From assembly GCA_013398175.1 (NCBI GenBank), contig VZRZ01002239.1:275677-339676 (forward strand): 64,000 nt of DNA, written 5' to 3'. Made by a program: the position numbers and the translations under genes. Shown here in pieces: positions 39,001 to 50,764 of the stretch (position 1 is its first letter; every line of letters begins with the position of its first letter). This stretch comes from Climacteris rufus (Eukaryota > Chordata > Aves > Passeriformes > Climacteridae). The notes under the pieces are model-generated. The model made no database searches and had not been told where the DNA came from. It saw only the letters and a list, made by a program, of their open reading frames with translations.

Positions 39001-42000
39001 CAAATAGCTTCTATTTTACTGCATTTCATTTTATTCTGAATGAAGTACTTAACAACATGTTTCTCTTTAAGAATCTTACTTAATCATATGGATATAATTT
39101 CTTCAATTTACGTTTTCAGTTCTTTAGTGTGGTGGCCACAGGGTGTTTCTTAACCTAGGAAGATTAAATGCACATGTTGAAAGCTGCTTATATTTGATTT
39201 TGAGGCACTTTCATTTCAAAGTCCTTCACGTAAGGTACAGAAGTGATTGTGGTTTCCTGCTAGGTTCTGGGATAGAGGGATAACTCTCAGGAAAACCTTG
39301 CAGATACCTTCTAATAATCATCCATGACAATAACATAATTTCATTTCTTTCAAAACTGTGGTCTACCGAGAGCGTTTAAGACTTTTTTTATTGGGGTTCA
39401 GGAAAAAAAGAGATTTAATTTTCTTGTCATTTCTGGGCTACAGTTCAACATTTCAATTTAAAACCTATTTCCGTTGAGTTCCATTCCCAGTTTTCCCTCA
39501 AAATATTATCTTAGAAAATGTCTTTTATTCAGTTATTTTTTTATTTATTTAGCAGCATATTAAAAATGATGTGAGACAGCTCAATATGAAACCTTTGTTA
39601 TTCGAGCCTGGCTCGCTCAGCCATTCCTGTGCATGGGCTGCTATTGGTCAAGTATGTGAGGAATGTCCTTTGGCAGCGTCCTCAGGAGCGACATCATGAG
39701 TGTAAAGCAGCTCCTGGGAACAGCCCAGCGTGGATGGGAGGCTGCTCTCAACCTTGGAACAACGTCCAGGGAAGGTTCTTACTCCTCCTTCATTTTAAAG
39801 CTGACCCAGGGTGTGTAGTTTGCAGTGAGATGGGATGTTCCTGCAGTGGTCACACAGAGTAATACACCAGATGCCTCAAATACCAAAACCTACTTTTCTT
39901 CCCTTTAAAAATAATTTCACTTATATAATCCCTTTTCCTCTTAGGCTTTTAGGCTCCAGCCTATGCCATGGTACCTGAATTTTATGAGGTCACATCATTT
40001 GCAGGGAAGGTTTTTCCCACCTGAAATAATGTTAATCTGTATTCAGTTACATCTTTTTGCATTTTTTTTTTCAATCCTAGCCTTTTCAATCCTCTTTTTG
40101 TAATATAACCTTGCTGTTATTCTACAATTGTATTAGTTTATTACACTGAATTGTTGACACAGCTGGTAGGGAGCTAAGTGCTGTGGTTTCACACAATAAA
40201 ATTTCAGACAATATGTGTAGCACTTCTTTTTCATACATATCATTTGAAAGCCATATGATTCACCAATATGTGTTATTGTTATCCACCCATGTGGGATACA
40301 ATCTATTTTAAATTAGTGAAGTGACTTGCTAAACTCCCTGTAAACAATAAGACTGTGGGAAAACATTAAGTGCTATTCAGAAAAGAACATTGCTATACAG
40401 CCTTTTATCCAGAGGATCCCACAGTGCTGTAGAGAATGGAGGGACCTGGCACTGCTCTTCAGCAGAGCTCATCTCCACAACTGGCTTTAGGAGGCAACTC
40501 CAGCACTTAAACTAGAGCAGGGTTTGGTGCAGACTGTAAATGCCCACACCAGTTCACTGTGCTGGGTGTAGTAAATCATGAATGAAGAGTAGCAGGGGGC
40601 TGTTTGTTAGCAAAGTCTTGATTTAACATCTCCTTTGGAGAGAAAACTGACTTCCTTTAAAGCAGGTGAGGCCTTGAAGCCATTTTCTTAGGAACAAATC
40701 TCTCAGATTTTCCTTCGTGTGATGAACGTGGCCAAGCAAGACAAAATGCAAACACTGCAAGACTGAAATGAATGACTTAGGGTAAAGTGGGGATAAGTTC
40801 CTGATTTGTAGGGAAGAGAGAACCTGTTCTCTCAGAAAGAGAAGATTATCCTTCTCTGTTTTGTTACCCTCTGGCTCTGTGGGATTCTGCTGTGGTGTGA
40901 CTGGAGCGGGTCTCTGGTGGACGAGGGAGCTGCATCTCTTGGGGTTCTGCTCCACAAGCAGGACACAAGGGAAGGCAGAATGAAGTAACCAAGCCTGCAG
41001 TGCTGACAGCTCCCAGCACATCACACAGCCTCCCAGTGGTTCACCAGCACCTCTAGGAGGGCTCTCTGCCAGAGCTCAGCTTTACACATGGGAGGGAGTG
41101 TCAGGTGCAGAGACATTCTGGCAGTTCCCTTGCCTGCCTTGGGTTGCAGGTTGGACCTCAGTCTTCACTTGTGGATAATCAGATTGGCCCAGCATGGCAC
41201 AGAAAGAGCAGGAGCCTATCTGAGCACTGAAAGTCCCACTGACTTGTCTTCTCTTTGCCAAGAACAACCTTGGAGGAAATGGTGTGTTCTCCTCATTGCT
41301 CTGTGCAAAGATTAGTCCAATATTGGCAAGTTCATGCAACTTGTCAGTTTGCAGGAAAATTTTATTCTTCTGAGCTGATCTTTAGAAATAACAACATGAG
41401 GTAAAAGCTCCATTATGTGCACAGGTAGAGTATGAGAAGGACAGTAGATTTTAAGATTAAAAAAAATTCTTCCTAAGTAAATGGGAGAAAACCACAGCAA
41501 TAAAACTACAGATTTAGTGAGGAAAATGAATGAGCTGTGTTAAGCCACATACAAAAAGTTGTATTTGCAACAAAAAACTCACATAGATGGGTGGAGAGTT
41601 ACCTTGATGCTTTTTTTCATCTTTCCTAAGCGAATTTGGTCGTGCTGGACTGGTTCAGTCAGCTGTAGCCAGCAATTTCCAACTGTAGATCATATTTCAT
41701 CCACAGGATCCTCCTGTGCTTGATCTGCCAAGGACAGGAGCCACTTTGTAAGCTGTGATGACATGTGACAAGCTATGACTGTAAAACATACTTATTTATT
41801 GGTCTTGACAAAGACAGGAGCTGGGTTTTCCAGGATTATAAAAAAATAGGAATCAGGCAGAATGAGTGGGAAGTTAGGATGGACACTCACGGTTGCCAGA
41901 TGACACCATATTTGTGACACACGGATTTGTCACATTCTGGTCTCAAATCTTCTGTGTCTGGGGACAGACAGAGCACAGAGCTAACCTGGGATGCTCTGCT

Positions 42001-42589
42001 GTGGTGTTGGAAACCCATCCTGTTTCCAGACACGCTGTTGGCGTGTTACAAAGGCAGACTGGACCGTGTGAGGATCTTTCTCTTCCTTTACTGGTTCATT
42101 AAAAGTAAAGAAAAATATGAAATAAAGAGGGAAGTTTTTCATTTTGTTTTTCCATGTAAGTGTTTGTTAGTGAATACATTCAGAGTATTTCAGCAGCGTC
42201 TGATGCCAGTGTAACAGCTTAAGATCGTTTGCTTAATTCCTGAATGTGCACATTGTTTTTAGCAAACATTATTAATTTACATGTTTGCCCTGCCTCTCTT
42301 CCAATCTCCCATTGGATTCGGAATGCAAACCAGGACAGGCAGCTTCCCTGCCATCCTCTTTGCAGATGTCTCTGGCAGACCCAGGAGTGAGCAGTGCCCT
42401 GTGCTGGGTACAGAAGGGTTGCTGAGTTCCCCAGCGTGCGTGAATGTCCGACGCTGAAAGAGAGCGCTCAACACATTGCGGGAACAGCTTACAGAAGCAG
42501 GGTGTGTAATTTTTAATAACTGGATAAAAACCCTCAGTGACATCTTTAAAATATAAATGCCTTTTCTTGTTGCTTTTATTTCTCCCCCC

Positions 42590-42960
42590 ACCCCTTATTT
42601 TGCCTTTTCATCTCTTCTCCTTTCAATTCCATTAAGCTTCATTGTACAGTAATGTATTGCAGTGGACTTTTTTCAATTATGTTTTTGATTTTTTCCTCCT
42701 TGTTACTATAAAACTCCAGATGTTTTGAGACTTCATGGTTCTCTGGATTATTTTTTCCTTTATTTTAATCTTCTTTTGTAACATGCCACACATGTGGTAT
42801 TTTGGCCTTTTAAGATGCTACGCTATGCTAATCAGCCATAAGTTTTGGGGTAGGATTTTTTTTCTTTTTGTAATAACTTTTTTTCCCTTCTTGCTGCTGT
42901 TGTCTCTTTAATTATTTTCTTTTTTTCTATTTGTTTTATTTTATTTTTTGTTACCCCAAC
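42590..42960 (+). repeat. T/C-rich low-complexity region
   Basis: The + strand is strongly pyrimidine-biased here, with many runs of four or more T and interspersed CCTC/CTTC. It is not a clean microsatellite. In a transcript it would resemble a very long polypyrimidine tract, but no obvious exon follows. Confidence 0.6.
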
Positions 42961-45540
42961 TGTTTAGTTCACATCAATCATAATGGATTCTCCCTTTGCT
43001 CTGAGGCTGCATTCTTTATGTTAAGCAAATTAATTCTTGACTCCAAACTTTCAAGCTCTCATACCTGTAAGTAGACTATGAGCACCTTTTCCACCTTGCA
43101 TGTCAGTACAAAACTGTTTACACTGTAACTGGCCCCCCAGACCAAGTGCACAGACTGCTCCTTAAAGATGTGGCTAAAATGTGGATCAGAATACAAAGAT
43201 GTAGGCAAATGTGTAGGGCAGAATTTCATTTACGTTTCAGTTAAGATGGGTGCAAATATGTGATACTGTAGGTGCAAACTGGAATGGAAATGTTTCCTTG
43301 GAAAAGTGAGGTAAGACAATGGCTTACTGATCCAGAGAAACAAGTTTTTGAAGTACATGTAGGAAACTATATTTTTTATTTAAAAAGTCTAAAAGTACTG
43401 AAGGGAAGCATTTTAATTTATTTGTGGTTCTTTGCTGGCACAGATGGAGAGGTTTTTTAATTGATTTTGTTCAATCTTAATTTTTTCCTGAAAACAAGCA
43501 GATCTGGCTTGAGATATTAGAACAGCAAATCTTGGATTGTGTGTTGTCCTTTAATTTCAAATAGCTTGTAAGCTATTCAAAAAATCCCAAATAAAGAATA
43601 GTTTCTCAATTACATCTGAGGAAATAAAGGGGCTGACATGGGGTGTCTTCTTTGCTTATTGCATGACCCTATGAATTTTGCATTTTGTTCTTTAAAATGT
43701 TGCCTCATGTAATGTTATTTTTGCCTGCAAGCCATAATACTGCATTCAGTCCAACTGTAATGAGGTTTCAGAAAATTGTTTGCTTTCCAAATGACATATT
43801 TAGCAAAACCTTATGGCAAAATCTGTGGCTGTCAAGCTGCTGATAGTAAGACATTCCCAACTTTCCTGGTTCATTCTCATATGTTGTAGCAAACAAATGC
43901 AACTACCCCTGTTTTGACAAATGTTTATACTTCTGCTTGATTAAAGAAGGATTACTAAAAAGAGTTCTAATACTAGAAGTTGGGTCTTGTGAAAAAGACA
44001 GGATGCTCTGGTAGTTTCCCAGATATTTTGGCTGTTGTGGAAAACGTATGGAAAGCTCTGTTTGCTCACTGAAGTGCGTGACCTGCTGGCATCAGAGGAA
44101 ATGAATCTATGAATATTTCGGTGCTGGAAGCAATGTGTGCCCCATGCAGGGGATGTGGGCAGGCAGGTGCCTGGTTCTGCAGCCAGAGATGTCTGTTTGT
44201 GTGTGGGAATCACCTCCAGCACAATCAGACCTGGCTGCAGTTGGAACCTCGTGATTTCTGCGAGCCCTGCATGGGCCGGGTCCGCGCTCCTCGTGCATCC
44301 ATCCCTCCTGGGGCTGCCCCAGGGGGTGCAGGAATGCAGACTTAGGGGCTTATAAAATTCATACAATTGGAAATAAAAGAGACAGCCCAAAGTCTTGTTT
44401 CATTCAGTGATGATCAAACACCTCCTCCAGGATTTCCAGTGTATTCGTATTTTCTAGTTGCATGGTAACTGAGAAATACAGAACCTGTCTAACAGCATAA
44501 AGAAAAATGGACTACTGGTGGACAGTGTGTGGATGTCAAATGGTTGGCCACAATTGCCCTAAACCCCAGCAGTGTGAAGCATGCATTGCATTTATACTGT
44601 GGCTTACTTTTCTAGGTTTTTCTTTTTTTTTGTTCTGAACATTTTTATATTTTCTTCTCTTAAACACCAGCAACTCTGCAATACTCTGCCTAAAGCCCTT
44701 AAAGCTTTTTTCAAAGACAAATAATAAAAAATACAAGCATTTTTGCCTAGGAGTCAAATGAAATAGCATGTACAAGTGTTACTTTGCAAACATAAACTGC
44801 TCATCCTTCAGAAATAAAACCAAAACTAGAAACTGGCTGGTCCTTTTATGTTACAGGCATCTTCCACTTTATTGTTAGCACAAAGGGAAAAAAGCAGCTT
44901 CCAACAATTTAAATCTGTAAATTTGAAGCTGGATAAATGAATTTGGGTTCTTTAGGATGTTAAAATCTCACTCCTGTGGGTAGCTTCTCATGCTCACAAA
45001 CAGTTCTGTTGAGTTTAATAAAACTTCTTGCATGAATCGTGTTACTCATGCACAACTATTTGCAGGATCAGGGCTTTACATTGTAGCTACAACAGCGAAT
45101 TACACATTAATCTAATCAGGAGTTAGCTGGGAAAAACAAAGCACCAAAACAGATATTTTGATTGTGTTGTGAGGTGGAACTCCTCATGTGTTTAAGTTGC
45201 TGAGGTTCCTAACAGTTTGGAGCCCCGTGTGCTTCCAGCCGTGTCCCCAACATTGGCCTCAGTGTGCTGTAAAACATTGATGCTATTTAAAGAGTGGTGT
45301 GGCTGTTTCCTCCCCTCCAGAAGGGATACACAGCCTCACAGGATCCTTTTTCTCATGACATGTTTTTCAATAAAATTTTCCCAATTTTGTAATCAGTTGG
45401 GAAGAAAGAACATTTCACAATGTTCGTAAGGCTTGTGGATGTTTTGACCAGACATCAGATTTCCTATTGATAGCATTAAATGCTCTGGAATGAAATGTTT
45501 TGGGTTTTCCATCTGTAGGCTGTCTGAGATGTCAGCAGCC

Positions 45541-45720
45541 AATATGACCTGCTCTTTCCCTTTTAGGTCTATAAATAAAAGGCAGCTTGTTTAACTGATC
45601 TTGCAGCAGAGAGCAGAGGTGTATATTAATGAGCTTGCTCTAATGGCACACTGGACCTATTTAGCACTGTGACTGTGAAGCCTTCTCTTTTTCAGTCATA
45701 ACTCATTTCCTAAGAAAATG
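45541..45720. promoter_or_regulatory. Candidate regulatory block with TATA/MEF2-like motif (weak)
   Basis: TATAAATAAAAGG at 45570-45582 fits a TATA box, and CTATAAATAA at 45569-45578 also fits the MEF2 consensus YTAWWWWTAR. The flanks are unique. There is no CpG cluster, and AT-rich introns produce such matches by chance, so this is a weak candidate only. Confidence 0.15.
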
Positions 45721-47694
45721 TCAGTTATTGCTTCACCCTATGGTCTGAGCTGGTTAGTTTATAGTTTATTTCTTCTGATCTGTACCACTGACAGATACTC
45801 TAGACATGACCATGATTAAATACGCTTATGAAAATGGTAAACATTTGATAATATAAACCCTCTTGGGAACATGCTGTTATTTCTGCATGGCAACATTCTC
45901 AGGTGCATCCAAAGTATAATCTGGAAGCAAAGAAAAAACATTTTAAGCAATTACAGTTATTAGATTAAACTGTTTTGTTAGGGAAATTGTGATGTGTTTA
46001 GATCACTGTGAGATAATTCATTGTTTTTATAAATATGCCTTTTGAATGCATTATATTGCAGCAGCAACACTGCAGTAAGATTTTAGTGTGAAATAAAGAT
46101 AACATATGTATTTTCATGTGGTAATGAACTGACTGAGTCCCATAAATTTCTACAAGGTATTTTCTCCTGGTAGAAGACCTATTGTAAAAGCAGCAGTAGT
46201 TATAAAACCCAGAAACTGCATCGTTCTCTTCTGTGGCATTTTTTGTGTCTGCGCTTCGCTGTGTGCAGCATTAACGATCTCACAACAAAGACAAAAGTAG
46301 TAATTGCAATATAATTATTATTTTTATTGATGAAACTTGTTTAAGAGCTCTGTTGACATTTACAGACTTTGAGGATCATGCAGCATTTGTTACAGTTATC
46401 CCAGGCATCAAACGTCCACAAAATGTTTAAGATTGTAGGATTAAGCAGTGACAGATTGGGGCCAGATGTCTGGGAGATCCCATAAGTGGCCTTCTCAGCT
46501 GACAGAGCAGCTCTTGCCGTCCTAAAGCCCTTTTGAAATTGAACATTTGTTCTTTGTAGTAGAAGCTGAGACACGTGTGGGGTGGCTGGATCTTCCTGGA
46601 GGTTATTAAAGAAGGAGAATGAGCACCCCATTTCTTCAGGAGTAGCTTTATTTTGTATATAGATAAATGTGGAAGGGTTAAAAGAGTTGGTGAGTAGTAA
46701 CGAAACCCAGGAATTACCTTACAAAGTCATCCTAACAACAGCAACCCGACCGAACTTTTCTTACCCCTCCACTTCAGGGAAGCTGTTTCCTTATGTGGAC
46801 TTTTAGGGGAAAACCATGAGGGAGACGGTCAGCAGATGCAGCAAGAAATAAGAGTTGAAACAGGTTTTCCTGGAGTCCTTCAAAGTGGAGGCCTTCCTGA
46901 AGCTCTGAGTGGATTCTCTCAGCCCTACCCTGCTCAGCTCTTTGCACCCTTTCCTCCCTCTGTCTCAGGCCTTCCATCTTCACCTTCCCCTCTCCTCATC
47001 ACTTGCTGGCAGGGTTCTTGTTCCCACTCCTTTTTCACTGATTTTCTTCCTGTTTCACCAGCCCAACCTTTGCCAAATGTTTGCCTCCTTGACAATCTGA
47101 GTGCTGCAGTCACATAATTAATTCTCTTTGCTGGTGTGTTGTTCCACCTCACATATTTAGCCTGAGTTTATTACTGCAATGGGACTGTCCCACTATCTGC
47201 TATCCAGCTTAATAAAGCTGGGTAATACAACTAATATGAATTAGGAAATTATAACATAAATGAGAAAAGCTCTGATTGTCCAAGCATATGTGATGATGGA
47301 GGAACCTTACCGCTGAAGGCATTGGACCTTTGGGCTACATGTTTACCAGGAAAAGGCCACAGTAGAAGGGTGTATAAACAAGCCCGTATTTGAGTGTTGC
47401 TGCTCACACTGTAGCTCTGAGCATTTCTGGTTGGGCCTGCTTCTTCTCTTCCTGAAGTGTGGATGCAGCAAACTCTTAAACATATGTGCTTTCATATGTT
47501 TTAAATTAAGCTTGTGTTTAGATGTTTTAGGACATTTGCTGTTGGAATTTTTGCTACTGACATCAATGAGAGTGGAGCTGGACCTTTAATGAGTTTGGAT
47601 TATTCTGCATAACTTCCTACTTTGCATTAGGCTCTAGATACGGAACTGAAGTCTGGTAATCCATTAGAAAAACATCCTAAAGGGCAAGATCCTG

Positions 47695-48257
47695 CTCTCT
47701 AAATTGGAGAGATGTGGATGTGATGGCTGGACTGTTCAGTGAATGAGGAATTAATTGGCTGGATGGTCACATCCAGAGGGTAGTGGTGAATGACTCAGTG
47801 TTCAGATGGTGACAAGGGGTGTCCCTTGGGGAGCCATACTGGGACCAGCACTGTTGAATACCTCCATCAGTGACATGGACAGTGGGAGCAAGTGCAGTCT
47901 CAGCAGATTTGCAGGTGACACCAGGCTGAGTGGTGGGGTTGACACTCCTGAAGGACAGGATGGCATCCTGAGGGACCAGGGCAAACTCAAGCAGTGGCCC
48001 ATGGGAATCTCATGGGTTTCAACAAGGCCAAGTCCAGGGTCCTGCAGCTGGTTCAGGGCAACCCCTGGTATCAACACAGGCTGGGGGACGAAGGAGCACA
48101 GAAATGGTCAGAGGGATGGAACATTTCTGAGAAGAAAGGCTGAGTGAGCTGGGCTTGTTCAGCCTGGAGAAGGCCCTGGAGAGGCTTTGAGTAGCCTCTC
48201 AGTACTTGAAGGGGACCTGCAAGAGAGATGACAGGGGTATAAGTTTAAAGAGAGTAC
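47695..48257 (+). mobile_element. CR1 LINE fragment: C-terminal reverse transcriptase region and start of the 3' end
   Basis: The sequence follows the avian CR1 ORF2 region in order: the phrase around AAATTGGAGAGATGTGGATG, then GTAGTGGTGAATG, then the translated GVPWGAILGPALL (family form GVPQGSVLGP) and SRFAGDTRLSG. Reverse transcriptases of this family carry a FADD catalytic box; here 47908-47919 reads FAGD, so a catalytic aspartate is lost. After about 48085 the copy jumps, with an internal deletion of a few hundred bp, to the segment encoding the end of ORF2 and the following GAGCTGGGCTTGTTCAGCCT. It breaks off near 48257. Frameshifts and stops confirm it is dead. Consensus details are from memory. 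Confidence 0.85.
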
Positions 48258-49324
48258 CACACTGTGGACACCCTAGTCAAAGGAGGCTGGAGAAGGAAGA
48301 TTGGCAACTAAAAGGAAAAAAGTGATCTTTAGGACCTCAGAACATTCACTTGACTTTATGGAATGTCCTATGAGAACTGTGAATTTGCTAAACTCTGCTT
48401 TGTTTTTCATGGACCAGCATAATTGCACATTTCAAATTGCTCCATTCTGAACCCTTGTCAGATTTTCAGTGATGATTAAGAAAGTTTGTCTCTTTTGAAG
48501 CCTTGGTGGTTTGGTCGCTTCCAGAACTCCCTTACCTCCCTGCACCAGCTCAAGTGTTCAGAGGGGGGCTGTGGCCACAGCAAGCTTCTGAAGATGTAAA
48601 CTGCGTGTCTCTAGGTGGTTCTGTGGATCTGTCATGATAGCTGAGATGGGAAAAGATGGATGAGTAAACATATCAGATAATTGTTTGCACACATAGACTC
48701 AATATGCCATTCACACAGGTTAAATATCTGCCCAGGGCAGTAAAATATTTATGGCAGTAAAGGCCACATTGATCCTTTCATGTGTGAGTGGCTGGGGCAG
48801 ACAGAGATGTGCCCTCTGCAGTGTGCAGAGCTGACCTGCATCCAGTGACAGCACACAGCCTGCAGCGTGACGTGCTGGCTGGAGAACCCACATCATTTTT
48901 GTCACTGTGTCCAGGTGCTTACAAAACACACTGGGATGAGCAGAATGTGGTGGACATTTCTCCATCAGTGATGTAAATTGCCTTTGGCTCCTGGGAGATC
49001 AGGTGCCTCCAGGTTACAGCACGTTCAAGGCTCCTCCATCTGCATGTGCTCTCCCCTGCCATCCCTCCTCCTGCAGTGCTGGATGCAGCAGCCCAGTCAG
49101 CAGTTTGCCTGCACTGCTGTGTGTAAGAGGTGTGGGTGACAAATAGGATTGGCAAGGTGGTGGTGTCTCTGATGCCATCTGAGGAACCACAGGTTTTTGG
49201 AAAGCTGCTGAACAAAATCTTGACTCAGCAAAAGGAAGTGACAAAGCATTTGCTAATGTTGTGAGAGTCAGGAGTTCACTGTTTATGAGCAGGAATCATA
49301 CAAAAAGCTAAGGCTTCCAGAAAC
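48258..49324. other. Unidentified sequence between two collinear CR1 pieces
   Basis: This is about 1.07 kb of non-CR1 sequence. No long terminal repeats, terminal inverted repeats, poly(A) tail or coding domain could be recognised. If the flanking CR1 pieces are one element, this stretch was inserted into it; otherwise it is ordinary intron between two insertions. Confidence 0.5.
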
Positions 49325-49496
49325 AGTGGTTGGAATAGGCTGCCCGGAGAATCTGCGGCTGCCCCATCCCTGGAATTGTTCAAGGCCAGATTGGACAGGG
49401 CTTGGAGCAACCTGGGATAGTGGAAGATGTTCCTGCCCACAGCAGGGGCTCAGAATGAGGTGACCCTTAATGTCTCTTCCAACCCAAACCATTCCC
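49325..49496 (+). mobile_element. CR1 LINE 3'-end fragment
   Basis: This matches the CR1 3' end in order: AGGCTGCCCGGAGAA, then GCTGCCCCATCCCTGGAATT, then TTCAAGGCCAGATTGGACAG, then GGCTTGGAGCAACCTGGGAT, and finally CTTCCAACCCAAACCATTCC. The element's terminal 8-bp repeats are lost or decayed just after 49496. It begins in the consensus not far downstream of where the piece ending at 48257 stops, on the same strand. Confidence 0.9.
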
Positions 49497-50602
49497 TGAA
49501 GACAGATCTCCCTTCTTTCAGAGCTGTTGTTAGCGTTGATATGAAGGTGAACTGGGCTGTGTTTCTCAAATACATTCCTTGAGATCCCAAATCACCGAAG
49601 AACCAGGTTTTTGTCTGTGTAGGGGCACTAGAAGATCTGCAGTGCCACGAAACAGCAATGCAGAGTGGGCAGAGTGTGTGCATTCCATCACATGGGTGTC
49701 TGCATGTATTTGAACACGTGTTAGGTATGTGAGTGCATTTTATGGGTTTGCAGGTGCACAGATGTGCACACAGGAGAGCTTGTGCTCACCTGAGAGAATT
49801 CCCAAAGCACATCCTGCAGACAGCGCCTCCACTACCTGTTGTCTCTAACACCAAAACTCAGCAATGCAAAACACCCTTCCCTTGGCATAGGAGCTGGAAA
49901 TTTTACTTATTTATTCATTCAGATTTCATTTGAAACAGTGACTTCCATTATCAATGCTATGCAGTATTTTATTGCTGAGCTCCCTAATGAAAGGGGTGCT
50001 TAAGAAATCAGAATTGCTCAGGTTACTGATTGTGTAAATGCTGAGAACAGCTCTGAATGATGCAGCCAGTGAAGAAAGGGGTGCAGAATAACAGCAGAGT
50101 TCCTTTGGAATGATCTTCAAATGGATCAGGTCTTCCTGTAACCATCCGTGCTCATCTGCTGCAGTGTATAATATTTCAGACACCTGACACCAGGTTCTAA
50201 CCCACCACAAATAGCTTCTCTTGCTCTCTGTCTGTAGCAGCTAATTGTTATTGCCCACAGTGGTTCCTGTGCCAATTAACATCTCAGAGGACTCATCAGA
50301 ACACTTGTTCTTTCTTTAAATTTTCTGTTCTGACACCGTGTCTTTAAGCGTTCAGTGCTTCAGACAGAACGTGTGTGATATTTATAACCTTGTATTATTA
50401 CTGAGCTGCACACCGTGTCTTTGGTGACAGATTGAATGAACAGCACAATATGTTGTGTTTCATCCATAAATTTCAACAGATGTTTGAATGTTGGTTGATT
50501 TATTGAACATCCACCTTGGTTCTTACACTGTTCTCATTGTGGCTGCACATGGTTTATTTAATAGAACTTTACAACTATTTTTTTTTTTATGACATTTTTC
50601 AG
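49497..50602 (+). other. GLIS1: 3' end of the long intron with splice acceptor
   Basis: Unique sequence with no gene before the exon. The acceptor is strong: a T-run at about 50579-50588 and further pyrimidines (ACATTTTTCAG) lead to the AG at 50601-50602. Frames at 49450-49683 and 49926-50210 (minus) have no domain. Confidence 0.7.
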
Positions 50603-50764
50603 TTTGAAGGGTGCAACAAGGCATTTTCTAGGCTTGAGAACCTCAAGATTCACCTCCGGAGTCATACTGGGGAGAAGCCCTACCTGTGCCAGCACCCTGG
50701 CTGCCAGAAAGCTTTCAGCAACTCCAGCGACCGGGCCAAGCATCAGCGGACACACCTGGACACC
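50603..50764 (+). CDS. GLIS1: GLIS1 exon: zinc finger 3 (most) and zinc finger 4
   Basis: GLIS1 is a nuclear Krüppel-like transcription factor with five C2H2 fingers that bind GLI-type DNA sites. This 162-nt exon encodes 54 residues in frame from its first base. It begins FEGCNKAFSRLENLK, giving the second cysteine and both histidines (HLRSH) of finger 3 in the GLIS spacing C-X4-C-X12-H-X3-H; the first cysteine must come from the previous exon. The linker TGEKPYL follows, then all of finger 4 (CQHPGC ... AKHQRTH). The exon ends in LDT before the donor GTAAGC at 50765. All visible metal ligands are intact, there is no frameshift, and codon usage is GC-rich compared with the surrounding intron. 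Fingers 3-5 are nearly identical in GLIS1 and GLIS3, so this exon alone does not settle the paralogue. Confidence 0.95.

Larger units (their letters stand above)
36082..47694. other. Intronic sequence, no gene seen
   Basis: Mostly AT-rich unique DNA. A T/C-rich low-complexity stretch runs from about 42590 to 42960. Minor CpG clusters occur near 42430-42480 and 44250-44300. A TATA/MEF2-like motif lies at 45569-45582. Frames at 38140-38451, 40623-41024 and 43941-44390 (all minus) contain no recognisable domain. The block 45560-46130 looks unique and AT-rich. Confidence 0.6.
1..50602 (+). other. GLIS1: Long GLIS1 intron upstream of the finger 3/4 exon (5' end outside window)
   Basis: This stretch ends at a good splice acceptor: a T-rich tract running up to the AG at 50601-50602. 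The exon after it starts inside zinc finger 3, so an earlier exon must supply fingers 1-2 and the first cysteine of finger 3. I looked for that exon by eye on the + strand, seeking the conserved end of finger 2 and the linker into finger 3, and did not find it. I therefore infer that all 50.6 kb is intronic and that the intron starts before the window. Open frames here are short, lack recognisable domains and show no exon-like flanks. A non-coding first exon or an unrelated non-coding transcript cannot be excluded. Confidence 0.75.

Noticed and set aside
43941..44390. 149-codon open frame (-)
   Set aside because: There is no domain, other frames overlap on both strands, and there is no splice or promoter context.
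45569..45582. TATA box promoter
   Set aside because: It is kept only as a weak candidate because AT-rich introns give such matches often and no initiator or CpG context is present.
1..50602. Search for the exon with GLIS1 fingers 1-2
   Set aside because: No stretch encoding the finger-2 end and MRVHSGEKPNKC-type linker was seen on the + strand by eye. The CpG-rich spots that could hold such an exon (4322-4366, 20523-20806, 44250-44300) do not encode it.
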